From Paracoccaceae bacterium (lineage in GTDB: Bacteria > Pseudomonadota > Alphaproteobacteria > Rhodobacterales > Rhodobacteraceae): a DNA stretch of 64,000 nucleotides. Of this stretch, positions 14,923 through 23,424 are shown piece after piece (position 1 is the first letter of the stretch; each line of letters begins with the position of its first letter). The stretch is taken from the NCBI GenBank assembly GCA_024742405.1, contig JANSYP010000001.1, positions 744,001 to 808,000 on the forward strand. Direction: 5' to 3'. The notes under the pieces are model-generated. The model did no database searches and was not told the origin of the DNA. It was given only the letters and a program-made list of their open reading frames with translations. Made by a program: the position numbers and the translations under genes.

Positions 14923-17892
14923 CTAGGCGAACAGCAACGCATCGCTGCCGAGCACATATCCAACGCTTTCACCGGCATGTGCGAGCTCGTTGTCTTTTGA
15001 TTGCTCCTCGCCGATATAGACAGTGGCGCCTGTGGGGCCGAGGTCGGAGACGCGCGTATCTGCTGTATCAACGCCATTGCGGCCCTGCATGCCAGCGACG
15101 AAGATCGCGTCCGCCGGTGCCTCAAAGCTCAGGTCGAATTCGCGGTCGCGCACGACGTCGCCCGTACGGCCGGCATCGAAGTAAATCCCGTCGCCGGCCT
15201 CGATCGCGAGCCAGTGGATCTCTTCGTTGCCATGGCTGCCGTCAGCGGCCTCCTCTTCCTGCATCTGAAACTGGAAGCTGTCAGCGTCGACTGCGCGCAG
15301 GCGGGTCGTGACGGCCGCGCCGTCCGCGTCGCTGGCAACTTGCGCGAAGACGACCGGGCTGTCGTCGAACTCCTGTGTCATTGCAACCGACTCAACGCTG
15401 TCGTTACGTGCGGTGGTGCGACCGGCCTCGACCGAGAGGCCCCCGATCTCGTGGGTGCCGGCGGAAACGGCGATCCAGCTCACGGTTTCGCTGCCATGCA
15501 CACCGTCGAGGTAGTCCCACTCCTCGATCTGGAACTCAAAACCGCTGTCGGTCACATTGCGCAGGCGCACATGGGCGGGGTCGGCATCGTTGGCCGTCAG
15601 TCCGCCGCTCACCACGATCGCGTCGGCGATGGCTTGATCGAAGGTGACGCTAAACCACTGGCCGGGGGCGTTTTGCGAGACTGTCCGGCTGCCGATGGCC
15701 ATGACCGGGGCGCCGGAATTGCCGCCCGGATCACCGGTCTCCGGCGCTTCGATGGTGACGGTCCCCTCGGCGCTGCCACTGTTGCCCGCGGCATCACTTG
15801 CGCTGGCGACGATAGTGTACGTGCCCGGGTCGAGATCGGCGGTCGTATTGTTGGGAAGGATCCAGCGGGTTCCCGACAGGTTCGCCTCGTAGGAGACGCC
15901 ATCCACTGTGACGCTGACGCCGACCGTGTCCGGCGCAACCGTTCCGGAAAGCCGGGGCGTGCTGTCTTCGGTGCTGATCGAGGCGACCGTGACCGTCGGC
16001 GCAGTGGTGTCCACCGTCACGCGCAGGATACTCGAAAGATCTCCGGTTTGACCGTCGAGTTGCACCGCGGCTCGGTAATTGTAATTGCCGTCCTCGAGCC
16101 CTCTGTCCCAAAACTGCCAGCCGGTGCCATCGACACGCGCCGTGCCGATGACCACCCCGTCGCGATAAACCAGCACCGAGCTGCCGTCAGGCAACCCATC
16201 GGACAGTGTGCCGTTCAACCGCGGCATTGTATCGTCGGTCACCCCGCCGGGTATTTCCCCTTTGATCGGGCCGATATTGTCGAAGATCGAGGTGATCTGG
16301 GCCGTCGGTAAAACTGGCGTCGGGGGCTCAGGCAGCAGGTCGTCGAAACCGACGGTGATGTCGCCAAAGCTAAGCCACTCGACCGTGTTCTCGACCCATG
16401 CGGTGACGGTGTCGAGGGACCTGTCGATCACTTCCAGAAAACTTATCGCGGCGTCATAGGCAAAGCTGTAGGCGCCGAAGGCCGCGCCAAAAACCACCGT
16501 GTCGCTGCCCGCGCCGCCATAGTAGGTATCGGTGCCGCCGGTGTCGATGAACTGATCGTTGCCGGCATTGCCCCAAAAACTGTTGGCGGCGCCGTTGCCG
16601 ACAAAGCTGTCATTGCCCCTGCCGCCTTTGGCGTTCTCGATGACCGTGCCAACGGCGAGGGTCAGATTTCCCTGTCGTCCCCCGATATCCGACGCTGCAA
16701 TCTCGCGATCGCCTGCGCGTGTGACCGTCAAGTCGATGGTCTGGTCGGCCCCATACCCGGACAGATCAAGCGTGTCGTTGCCGCCTGCGTCGACGATCGT
16801 GGAGGCCGTGCGGCGCGCGAACTCTGAAAAGCGTGCCCAGATGTCGCTGACATCGGACGTTATGTTGGTGTTGAACCCGTAGACTGTATCGCCCTCAAAG
16901 GCGTTTTGAGTTCCAAAGGTGATGCCGTTCGCCTGTTGGGAGCCGTAGAGCGCATCAAGCGCAAGCCAATCGACTGCCATCGGCGTCTGCAGGAACTCTC
17001 TGTCCGCAGCGATGACCGTGTTCTCGGACTGGCTGAAATAGGACATCATCGTGGCTTGCCAGCTATCGTTGGCAAATTGGGCATCGCTTGGGAAACTGGC
17101 CGAGCCGTTGTAGTTGCCCTGGTGGCCCAGGCCGAGCGCGTGTCCGACCTCGTGAAAAAAGGTCTGAAGCGTATAGCTGTCGTACCCGGACTTGCCGTTT
17201 TGCCAGTTGGCGGCCACGTTCACCACCGAATGCCCGATCCCGGCGGAATAGCCCGTGGAAAAGGCGTATGCGCCGGGCTGATTGTCGGAGAAGTAGATGT
17301 CGGCGGCGCCGGTTGTCTCGCGGAAATCGACGCCGAGTACTTCGGAGTAGAGCTTGAAGACCTCGCGCGCCAGCTCCTTGCGGTCAAAGACCAGACCGTT
17401 TGCGTCGGAATAGCCGCTGACGTTCGAAAAGCCGCTGACATTGTAATAGATTACGCCGCCGTTGGGATTCTGGCCCGCCGTCCCCAGATTGAACTCGCGT
17501 GGCACCGTCCCCGTGGCTTGCCAGAACCCCGTGGCGAGATAGTCCGAGAGTTCCCGAAGCGTGCCGAGCGGCAAGGTCGTGCTATTGCCCACATTGACGG
17601 TCGGGGCACTGACCTCGAGAGCGGCGCGATCATCAAGCTGACAACCTGCGCAACCGCAGCCATGACCGTGATCGGCGAAATCATCGAAAAAGATGCCGCC
17701 GTTCTCGCCGCTGTCTGGCGGGGTCAGCTGGGTATCCGGGGATCTGGCGAGCTTTTCAAAGAACGCCGACCAACTCATAATAAGCGCGTCATAAGAGGTG
17801 GAATTACCGCCTCGATCGTCATTGTGATCTTCGCTATTTCGAGCCGAAAGTGCGTCAAAAAGGCTTTTGAAGCGCGCAAAAATGGGGGCCAT
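14923..17892 (-). CDS. Secreted serralysin-type M10 metalloprotease with RTX, Ig-like and C-terminal tandem modules
   Basis: 989-residue zinc protease presumed to leave the cell by type I secretion; no Sec signal. In order: N-terminal segment with an unusual HGHGCGCAGC cluster (about residues 75-84); catalytic domain with the zinc motif HEVGHALGLGH (near 247) and Met-turn MMSYFS; RTX calcium repeats (GGRGNDSF, GNAGNDQF, GGAGSDTVVF, about 415-470); two bacterial Ig-like domains (about 545-725); and three diverged copies of an about 85-residue module to the end. The ATG at 17892 is preferred to an upstream one because MAPIFARFKSLFDAL resembles serralysin starts. No protease inhibitor or own secretion genes adjoin; the operon at 22-27 kb is a candidate exporter but is odd itself. 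Confidence 0.88.
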   Translation of the reverse strand: MAPIFARFKSLFDALSARNSEDHNDDRGGNSTSYDALIMSWSAFFEKLARSPDTQLTPPDSGENGGIFFDDFADHGHGCGCAGCQLDDRAALEVSAPTVNVGNSTTLPLGTLRELSDYLATGFWQATGTVPREFNLGTAGQNPNGGVIYYNVSGFSNVSGYSDANGLVFDRKELAREVFKLYSEVLGVDFRETTGAADIYFSDNQPGAYAFSTGYSAGIGHSVVNVAANWQNGKSGYDSYTLQTFFHEVGHALGLGHQGNYNGSASFPSDAQFANDSWQATMMSYFSQSENTVIAADREFLQTPMAVDWLALDALYGSQQANGITFGTQNAFEGDTVYGFNTNITSDVSDIWARFSEFARRTASTIVDAGGNDTLDLSGYGADQTIDLTVTRAGDREIAASDIGGRQGNLTLAVGTVIENAKGGRGNDSFVGNGAANSFWGNAGNDQFIDTGGTDTYYGGAGSDTVVFGAAFGAYSFAYDAAISFLEVIDRSLDTVTAWVENTVEWLSFGDITVGFDDLLPEPPTPVLPTAQITSIFDNIGPIKGEIPGGVTDDTMPRLNGTLSDGLPDGSSVLVYRDGVVIGTARVDGTGWQFWDRGLEDGNYNYRAAVQLDGQTGDLSSILRVTVDTTAPTVTVASISTEDSTPRLSGTVAPDTVGVSVTVDGVSYEANLSGTRWILPNNTTADLDPGTYTIVASASDAAGNSGSAEGTVTIEAPETGDPGGNSGAPVMAIGSRTVSQNAPGQWFSVTFDQAIADAIVVSGGLTANDADPAHVRLRNVTDSGFEFQIEEWDYLDGVHGSETVSWIAVSAGTHEIGGLSVEAGRTTARNDSVESVAMTQEFDDSPVVFAQVASDADGAAVTTRLRAVDADSFQFQMQEEEAADGSHGNEEIHWLAIEAGDGIYFDAGRTGDVVRDREFDLSFEAPADAIFVAGMQGRNGVDTADTRVSDLGPTGATVYIGEEQSKDNELAHAGESVGYVLGSDALLFA

Positions 17893-18222
17893 ACTGCGTT
17901 CCCAATCTGAACAGGACGCGGACAAATTCGCCAGTCCGCCTAAAGTCAAGATCCCCCAGTTAAAAAGGTAAATCAAGCGCTGGGTGAGCTTAAGATTATG
18001 TTAATTCAGGAAAACAAGAAAAATGTTTGATTTCAAACTTGAAACGATTCTGGGATAATATGTCAATTAACGCAAAAAATGGTGCAATACTCAGGATTTT
18101 TCAAAGATAACAGGGTAGTAGGGCGGTTCGGCGAATCTATGCCGAGAGTTTCAAATATGGACGATGCTTAGGCGGCTTGGGCCCTGGATGCAAGCTTCGC
18201 AGGCTGGCTTTGACGGGTGTCG
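17893..18222. other. AT-rich intergenic region upstream of the M10 protease
   Basis: About 330 bases, clearly richer in A and T than the neighbours from 17970 to 18120. No gene is seen. It should hold the protease promoter and any regulator sites; no specific box could be assigned. Confidence 0.5.
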
Positions 18223-18609
18223 TTACGGCAGTCGTTGGGTACGGAAGACAAAGAACGCGTTCAGGGCGAAGTTGGCGAAGAAGGCGATGCCGACACCGAC
18301 TGTCTTTGCGAGCACCGGCGCCATCCCGCCTGCCTGTGCAAGCAGCACGGTCACGCTGACATTGATGCAAAAGCCCAAGAGCGCTGCGACGAGAAACTTC
18401 AGGTATCCCGGCAAGCTTGCGGGCATGGCAAAGACGAACCGCGCCGTCAGCGTATAGTTGACCACGGTTGCGAGTAGAAACGACGTTGCGGCCGCCAACG
18501 CCACCGGCCAGCCCAAACCATGAAACACGCCAAAGCCAGCGATATCGACGATGGCCGCGATACCGGCTGTGCCGCCATATCGCACGAGTTGCATGACCCT
18601 AGTCCGCAC
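18223..18609 (-). CDS. GtrA-family membrane protein
   Basis: 128-residue protein with four predicted membrane helices and the GtrA pattern (VRYGGTAGIAAIVDIAGFGVF at the start, FLLATVVNYTLTARFVF in the middle, FFANFALNAFFVFR at the end). GtrA proteins are thought to help move polyprenyl-phosphate-linked sugars across the inner membrane. It is the last gene of a minus-strand run with a UbiA-type prenyltransferase and a large membrane protein, which fits flipping of a polyprenyl-phosphate pentose. A second GtrA gene lies at 30516. The 229 bases between it and the UbiA gene contain nothing recognisable. Confidence 0.88.
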   Translation of the reverse strand: MRTRVMQLVRYGGTAGIAAIVDIAGFGVFHGLGWPVALAAATSFLLATVVNYTLTARFVFAMPASLPGYLKFLVAALLGFCINVSVTVLLAQAGGMAPVLAKTVGVGIAFFANFALNAFFVFRTQRLP

Positions 18610-18838
18610 GGAAATGCACCGCCATCGCAGGACGCTGGTGGTCCGTGGTCCCGGACCTCGCAGAGAAACGGAAGCCGTCGACGCGCCGCGTACAGCATTC
18701 GTTGCGGATGGCAGCCAGTGCCAAGGTGCACTGACTGCTGGTGCAGGGTTGCGAGATCGGTCCGGCGGACAGGGGTTTGCCCGGCAAGATCGAAGACTGA
18801 AGTCTGGACTGCGTCAAGATTGGCTCCACAATGCCAGC

Positions 18839-19861
18839 CTATCCTGGCGCGGATGGATCGCTCGGCGTCCAATCGATCTCGACAAACTTCTGCCCGGTGA
18901 ACGCGTCGAGTTGTGGGATATCCACGAAAGTCGTCACAACGAACACGACCGTGGTTGCGGCCGCACACAGGATGACCGGCTTTGCGCGGTAGAGCTTTTC
19001 CGGCTTTCGAGCGACCGATCCGGGCGTCAGTGCCAGCGCATAATAGACGGCGAACAGGGCTACCAAGCAGGGAAAAACCAGAACGTATTCAATGCGGTAC
19101 TTGATGAAGAAGATCGCAATGAAGAAAGCGCAGGAGAGTGCGTAGACGAGATTGGCGACGGCAAGGCTGTTTTCCGTGTAGTAGCGGAACGAGCGGCGGT
19201 AGCGGCCCAGGATCTCGGCCCCGTCGGAGGCCACGATATCGCGATACTCCGACAGCCGCTTTGAGTTCATCAGGAATGCACCGCCACACCAGAAGGCAAA
19301 GACCAGCGAGACCGGCGGCAGGCTCAGACCGTCGACCATTGCCCACCCCATCAACAGCCGGATCGGGTTGTTGATCGACTCGGACAGCACATCCACCACC
19401 ATTCGGTCCTTCGTTCTCAACGGCGGGACATTGTAGGCGAGCCCGGACAGCCCAAAGAGCACGCTGGCGACGAAGAAGGTCGGGTTGACCAGCGATGCCA
19501 GACCGAGGCCAAGCCCGAGCAGCACCAGATACTCCGCGATCACGATGCGGCCTGACATTTCGCGCTGAACGGCGGCACGCTGGGATTTCTCGGGGTGGAA
19601 CCGGTCAAAATCGCGATCGAGCCACTCGTTGATGACATAGTTTGCTGATGCGACGCAGATCGCCGATAGTAGGCCAACCAGGATATTCTCGGCGACGCCC
19701 ATCATGTCTGTTGTTGTGCCCCGCAGGAGCAACGCGAGCACGATCCCGGGTACAATAAAGACATGCTTCGTCATGTGATCGAGCCGGGCGATCCGCAGAT
19801 AGTCGCGAAAGCCAGCCCGCAATCGCGGCAGGGTTGCATCAAATGGGGTCTGGGCGTTCAT
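18839..19861 (-). CDS. UbiA-family prenyltransferase, possible polyprenyl-phosphate pentosyl (DPPR-synthase-like) enzyme
   Basis: 340-residue integral membrane protein. The first aspartate-rich motif reads NYVINEWLDRDFDRFHPEKSQR. The NxxxDxxxD-x-HPxK form resembles 5-phosphoribosyl-decaprenyl-phosphate synthases (mycobacterial Rv3806c, rhizobial NoeC) rather than ubiquinone or haem prenyltransferases. A second conserved region is VLFGLSGLAYNVPPLRTKDR. Known relatives transfer phosphoribose from PRPP to polyprenyl phosphate, making donors for ribose or arabinose decoration. It sits 16 bases after a multi-pass membrane gene and before a GtrA gene, both consistent with a membrane sugar-donor pathway. 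The exact substrate is inference. Confidence 0.82.
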   Translation of the reverse strand: MNAQTPFDATLPRLRAGFRDYLRIARLDHMTKHVFIVPGIVLALLLRGTTTDMMGVAENILVGLLSAICVASANYVINEWLDRDFDRFHPEKSQRAAVQREMSGRIVIAEYLVLLGLGLGLASLVNPTFFVASVLFGLSGLAYNVPPLRTKDRMVVDVLSESINNPIRLLMGWAMVDGLSLPPVSLVFAFWCGGAFLMNSKRLSEYRDIVASDGAEILGRYRRSFRYYTENSLAVANLVYALSCAFFIAIFFIKYRIEYVLVFPCLVALFAVYYALALTPGSVARKPEKLYRAKPVILCAAATTVVFVVTTFVDIPQLDAFTGQKFVEIDWTPSDPSAPG

Positions 19862-19877
19862 TACAAAGTCTCACTGG

Positions 19878-21422
19878 TTACTTGGTCGTCGCGAACAGAC
19901 CATGGCGGGCGGGGACGGCGACATGGCGCGCGGCCAGGATCAGGCCGGCAAGGAACGGCAAAATCCACACGATGCGTGCCTGAAACCGGCCGTAGGGCGA
20001 GGCAAGGATTCCGCAAATCAACGCATTGGCGACGACGCCGGCCACGCAGATCGCAACGATGGTCCACAGCGCGTCTTCCGTGTCGGCGTCGCCTTCGTTT
20101 CGGAGGCGCGTCTCTCCGACCCTAAGACAGAGCAAGCCCAACAGGAGGACCGTTGACAACGCGGTCGTCACTTGAGTCACACGGGTGACCATCTCTGCCT
20201 TCTCAGGATTGTTATAGAAAACAGTACCCTGTGTCATATGTACGAGGCTTTGAGGAAAGCGGCTTTCGAGGAAAGCGGCATTCTCAAGGGTGAGCGGGAC
20301 GTCCGCAACCGACAGCGTCCAGAGCTGAGCCACACCGTCCCGGAGAAGCCCAGCGACGGTTTCGACAGGTCTGGTTGCCAGTGTTCCAAGCGCGAACTGC
20401 GCTTGTTCTTCCGAAAGTGTCTGCATGACGTCAGGGGAACTGACTGCGAACACACCGGACTCCGCGTCCCGGCTGAACAGAAACTGGATCCAGTCCGTCG
20501 GCAGGCGATCGACGAAGGCGCAGATCGCAAGGCCGCTTTCAGGGCAGCTTTCGCGCGCAAAATCAGTGCCAGGTCCGAGATCGACAAGGTGTGCGGTGAT
20601 GTGGGGCCGGGAGATCGGCGCAACACCGTAGATTTCACGGACGGCCAGAGAAAAGGCCATGTGTCCGACAATCCCGCACCCTAGAGCCAGAAGCGGGATC
20701 GCAAGCATTCGCCGCACAACGAGCGTGTCCTTGCGCTTGACCAAATACACAGCGGCGTATCCGGCACAAAGAACGCAGAGTAGAGCCAAGTGGCTCTTGT
20801 GGACCAGAACCGCGAACGCGATGATGGCAAAGATTGCCAGTTTCGACGTGCGGGTCAGTTGAGAGCCGCAGCTCCAGAATAGTGCGAGCGCCAGGACCAT
20901 CAGGCCGGCCCAGATATCGGGCATGATGAGCCCGGCAAAGAAGGCCGCGGGCGTCAGAACCGCAAGGACCAGCAAGGTGGCCAGAGATGCAATCCCCCAG
21001 ACATCCTTTGCGACATGCCAGAAGAGGCTGACAACGAGCCATGACATCGCCAGGCATTGGACAGCGACGGGCAGCCACATGCTCGTTTTCCATCCCAGAT
21101 AGGCCAGCGCGCCGTAGTAGGCGGATCGCCCAGCAATCACGATCTTGTCGCCTTGCGGAGTCCCGAAACCCCCTCCGCCAGGTGACGTAGCGGAAACTTC
21201 GTTCGGAATCGTTCTAAGGGTCGGCGCGCTGTTCAGGGAGGAGAGAACCGCATTGATCCCCTTGGCGATTTGCTCGACATACGCCGCCGAATCGAAATAG
21301 ACGATTGCCCCGCCATTGATGGCAATCGGCAGCATTAGAATGAGAGTTCCGAACAAAACTGTAAGCGCTGCTCGATTGTCTCTGATGGCTGCAGCAGACA
21401 GATTGGACAATAATATATCCAT
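19878..21422 (-). CDS. Large multi-pass membrane protein, possible GT-C glycosyltransferase
   Basis: 514 residues with about ten hydrophobic helices. After the first helix comes YFDSAAYVEQI, an acidic first loop of the kind seen in GT-C fold glycosyltransferases, which use polyprenyl-phosphate sugars; the match is weak and no named family is recognised. The ATG at 21422 follows GAGGAAGGAT and is preferred to a TTG at 21440 that would overlap this site. It is the first gene of the run with the UbiA-type and GtrA genes, so use of a polyprenyl-linked sugar on an extracytoplasmic acceptor is plausible. Confidence 0.75.
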   Translation of the reverse strand: MDILLSNLSAAAIRDNRAALTVLFGTLILMLPIAINGGAIVYFDSAAYVEQIAKGINAVLSSLNSAPTLRTIPNEVSATSPGGGGFGTPQGDKIVIAGRSAYYGALAYLGWKTSMWLPVAVQCLAMSWLVVSLFWHVAKDVWGIASLATLLVLAVLTPAAFFAGLIMPDIWAGLMVLALALFWSCGSQLTRTSKLAIFAIIAFAVLVHKSHLALLCVLCAGYAAVYLVKRKDTLVVRRMLAIPLLALGCGIVGHMAFSLAVREIYGVAPISRPHITAHLVDLGPGTDFARESCPESGLAICAFVDRLPTDWIQFLFSRDAESGVFAVSSPDVMQTLSEEQAQFALGTLATRPVETVAGLLRDGVAQLWTLSVADVPLTLENAAFLESRFPQSLVHMTQGTVFYNNPEKAEMVTRVTQVTTALSTVLLLGLLCLRVGETRLRNEGDADTEDALWTIVAICVAGVVANALICGILASPYGRFQARIVWILPFLAGLILAARHVAVPARHGLFATTK

Positions 21423-22094
21423 CCGAGAATCCTTCCTCAAACGGCACTCGTAAAAAACACAAGATATGTATAGCGCGTGTCTCCGGAAGGGAAGTCAAAA
21501 CCTGACCAATAGTTAATATATTTTTAATAATAGGAGAATGCTTGGGTCGCGTCGCTTGGCGGAGTCTCGTGCAGCTTGCAGGGTCGGTTTCGAACAAGTG
21601 CCAGTCGGAATCCCCACGACGTTCGGCAAGGGGGGGCGTCTGCTCAAAAGGGCGGCATCAGGTCTGGAGGACCCATTACTGCTCTCTCGCTCGCCTGCAT
21701 CTGGCCCGAACCAGGCCGTTCAGCGTGGTAGATAAGAAGCGCGCAGGCCGCGCGGACGGGTGTCGGTGTGCCGACGTGTGGCATCGTTGCCCTCGGGACC
21801 GGTTCTACGCGGTGTCAGGCTCCGATCCTGTAGTCGGAATGAGTGGTTCGCGGGTCTTGCAAAGCGGGGTTGGATAGCGTCGCTGCGCCGAGTTCTGATG
21901 GCCTGCTGGCAAGAGACACCGACGCCGATTCCCAAGTCGCTGACGTGAGGTGCGACTTGGGCGTCATCGCCGTTGTCCGGTCGAATGCAAGGATCACATG
22001 GCGCCCGGTTCATCCACCTTCGCGGAACCGCGCCGATACGCTGGTCACCCAAAGGTACACAGAGCAGCACGCCTCAAGTGACGTCACCAGGCCG
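21423..22094. other. Long stretch without recognisable gene
   Basis: About 670 bases. The part next to 21422 (21440-21540) is AT-rich and probably carries the promoter of the membrane-protein gene. The rest has only overlapping short frames without ribosome sites or family resemblance, and could be degenerate coding DNA. A 10-base palindrome (GTGACGTCAC) lies at about 22078-22087 just after the HlyD gene. Confidence 0.45.
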
Positions 22095-23423
22095 TTACCG
22101 TTCCCCAAGCGCGCCTTCCATCGATCGTTGCACCGGTTTGAGAAGATAGGCGAGCGCATTACGCTTGTCGGTTACCGTCTCAGCGACCACGGTCATACCG
22201 GACCGGAGTTTGCGCTTCAGGTTGCCCTTCCCGATCTCGGCCTCTCCCAGCCCGATCGTCGCGCGGTAAAAGTCTTCGCCGGTAGACTCGTCGGTCACCG
22301 ATGCCGGCGAAATGGTAATAATCTCTCCTTCGACCTTACCAAAGCGCCGGGCATCAAATGTATCGACCGAAAGGGTCACGGCATCGCCCGGGCTCACATG
22401 CCCGATGTCAATGGTGGGAATCCGCACCTCGGCGACAAGCGCTTGATCAATGGGAAGAATCTCGAATAATGTCTCCCCCCGTGCGATCACTTCGCCGGGT
22501 TTTGGGTAAGCGACGGATTGGATTACCCCAGCGGTCGTTGCCGTGATCCGGAGCGCGTCCAACCGTTCTGCCAGCGCGGCCCGCGCCGCGGTGATCGTGT
22601 CGAATTCCCGTTCAAGGTCCAGCAACTGGCTGAACTGCTCGGCGCGGAGGGTGAGCGCTTCCTCCTGCTGCGCGGCGATGGCGAGGCGCAAGGTCTGTTC
22701 CGCTTCGGCCAGACGCACGGTCGCGTCAGTCGCCGCGGCGCGCATGTCGTTCGCGCCATGGCGTTTTGACTGCAGCTCCCGGAGCGGGGTTAGGCCGCGC
22801 TTGTGCAGGTCTTCCGCCAGCACGAGGTCGTCTTCCTTTGAGTCCGCACGTGCCGTCGCAAATCGCATGGCTTGTTCGAGGATCTGGACCGTTCGCGTCA
22901 TCTGGTCGATGGTCGTTGTCTGGATTTTTTGGCTGGCGCGGTAAATTCTGCTCTGAACAGCCGCGTGTGACAGCCCGTTCTGTTCGAGTTGTGAGATCTC
23001 GCCGATGTCGAGCGTTCGGCCGGGAATAACGGTGTCGAGCAGGGCCCTGTGGTTCGCGATCCGCGCGGCGAGCGCCGACAGTTCCTGATCCATTGTGCGG
23101 GCTTCGCGTGACAGATCGGGGTGTGCGAGTTCGGCCAAGAGCGCCCCTTCGGTGACAATCTCGCCTTCCTTCGTGTGAACGGATAGTACGACGCCGCCTT
23201 CCATGGTCTCGATTTGCTGGTAGTTGCCGATCGGGACAATCATACCAGGTGCTCGAACAACCTCCGGAACCTCTGTCATCGCCGCCAGTGCGATCCCGGC
23301 GATCACCAAGCCGCTCAGACTCAGCGCGATGATGGATGCAACCCGGGGCGCACGCGCCTTGTCGGCGCGCTTGGTGTGCGTCACCACCCCTGGCAGATCG
23401 GGTTTTGCGGTTGAATGTGTCAT
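22095..23423 (-). CDS. HlyD-family periplasmic adaptor of a type I secretion system
   Basis: 442-residue membrane-fusion protein. After a short cytoplasmic tail it has one membrane helix (about 28-50), the first half-lipoyl region (VRAPGMIVPIGNYQQIETMEGGVV split around residue 65), a long coiled-coil hairpin (about 95-290), then the second lipoyl half and a barrel domain (ISPASVTDESTGEDFYRATI) ending in LRSGMTVVAETVTDKRNALAYLLKP, the conserved HlyD C-terminus. The ATG at 23423 lies one base after the stop of the upstream ABC gene, with GGAGGGATC as ribosome site. Last gene of a three-gene operon; no TolC-like gene is nearby. Confidence 0.92.
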   Translation of the reverse strand: MTHSTAKPDLPGVVTHTKRADKARAPRVASIIALSLSGLVIAGIALAAMTEVPEVVRAPGMIVPIGNYQQIETMEGGVVLSVHTKEGEIVTEGALLAELAHPDLSREARTMDQELSALAARIANHRALLDTVIPGRTLDIGEISQLEQNGLSHAAVQSRIYRASQKIQTTTIDQMTRTVQILEQAMRFATARADSKEDDLVLAEDLHKRGLTPLRELQSKRHGANDMRAAATDATVRLAEAEQTLRLAIAAQQEEALTLRAEQFSQLLDLEREFDTITAARAALAERLDALRITATTAGVIQSVAYPKPGEVIARGETLFEILPIDQALVAEVRIPTIDIGHVSPGDAVTLSVDTFDARRFGKVEGEIITISPASVTDESTGEDFYRATIGLGEAEIGKGNLKRKLRSGMTVVAETVTDKRNALAYLLKPVQRSMEGALGER

Positions 23424-23424
23424 T

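Noticed and set aside
15001-16311. 436-codon plus-strand open frame
   Set aside because: Antisense to the RTX and Ig-like part of the M10 protease; no family features and explained by codon bias.
21540-22094. Possible transposase or pseudogene debris
   Set aside because: Short frames on both strands were read but none gave a recognisable transposase or other family motif, so no claim is made.
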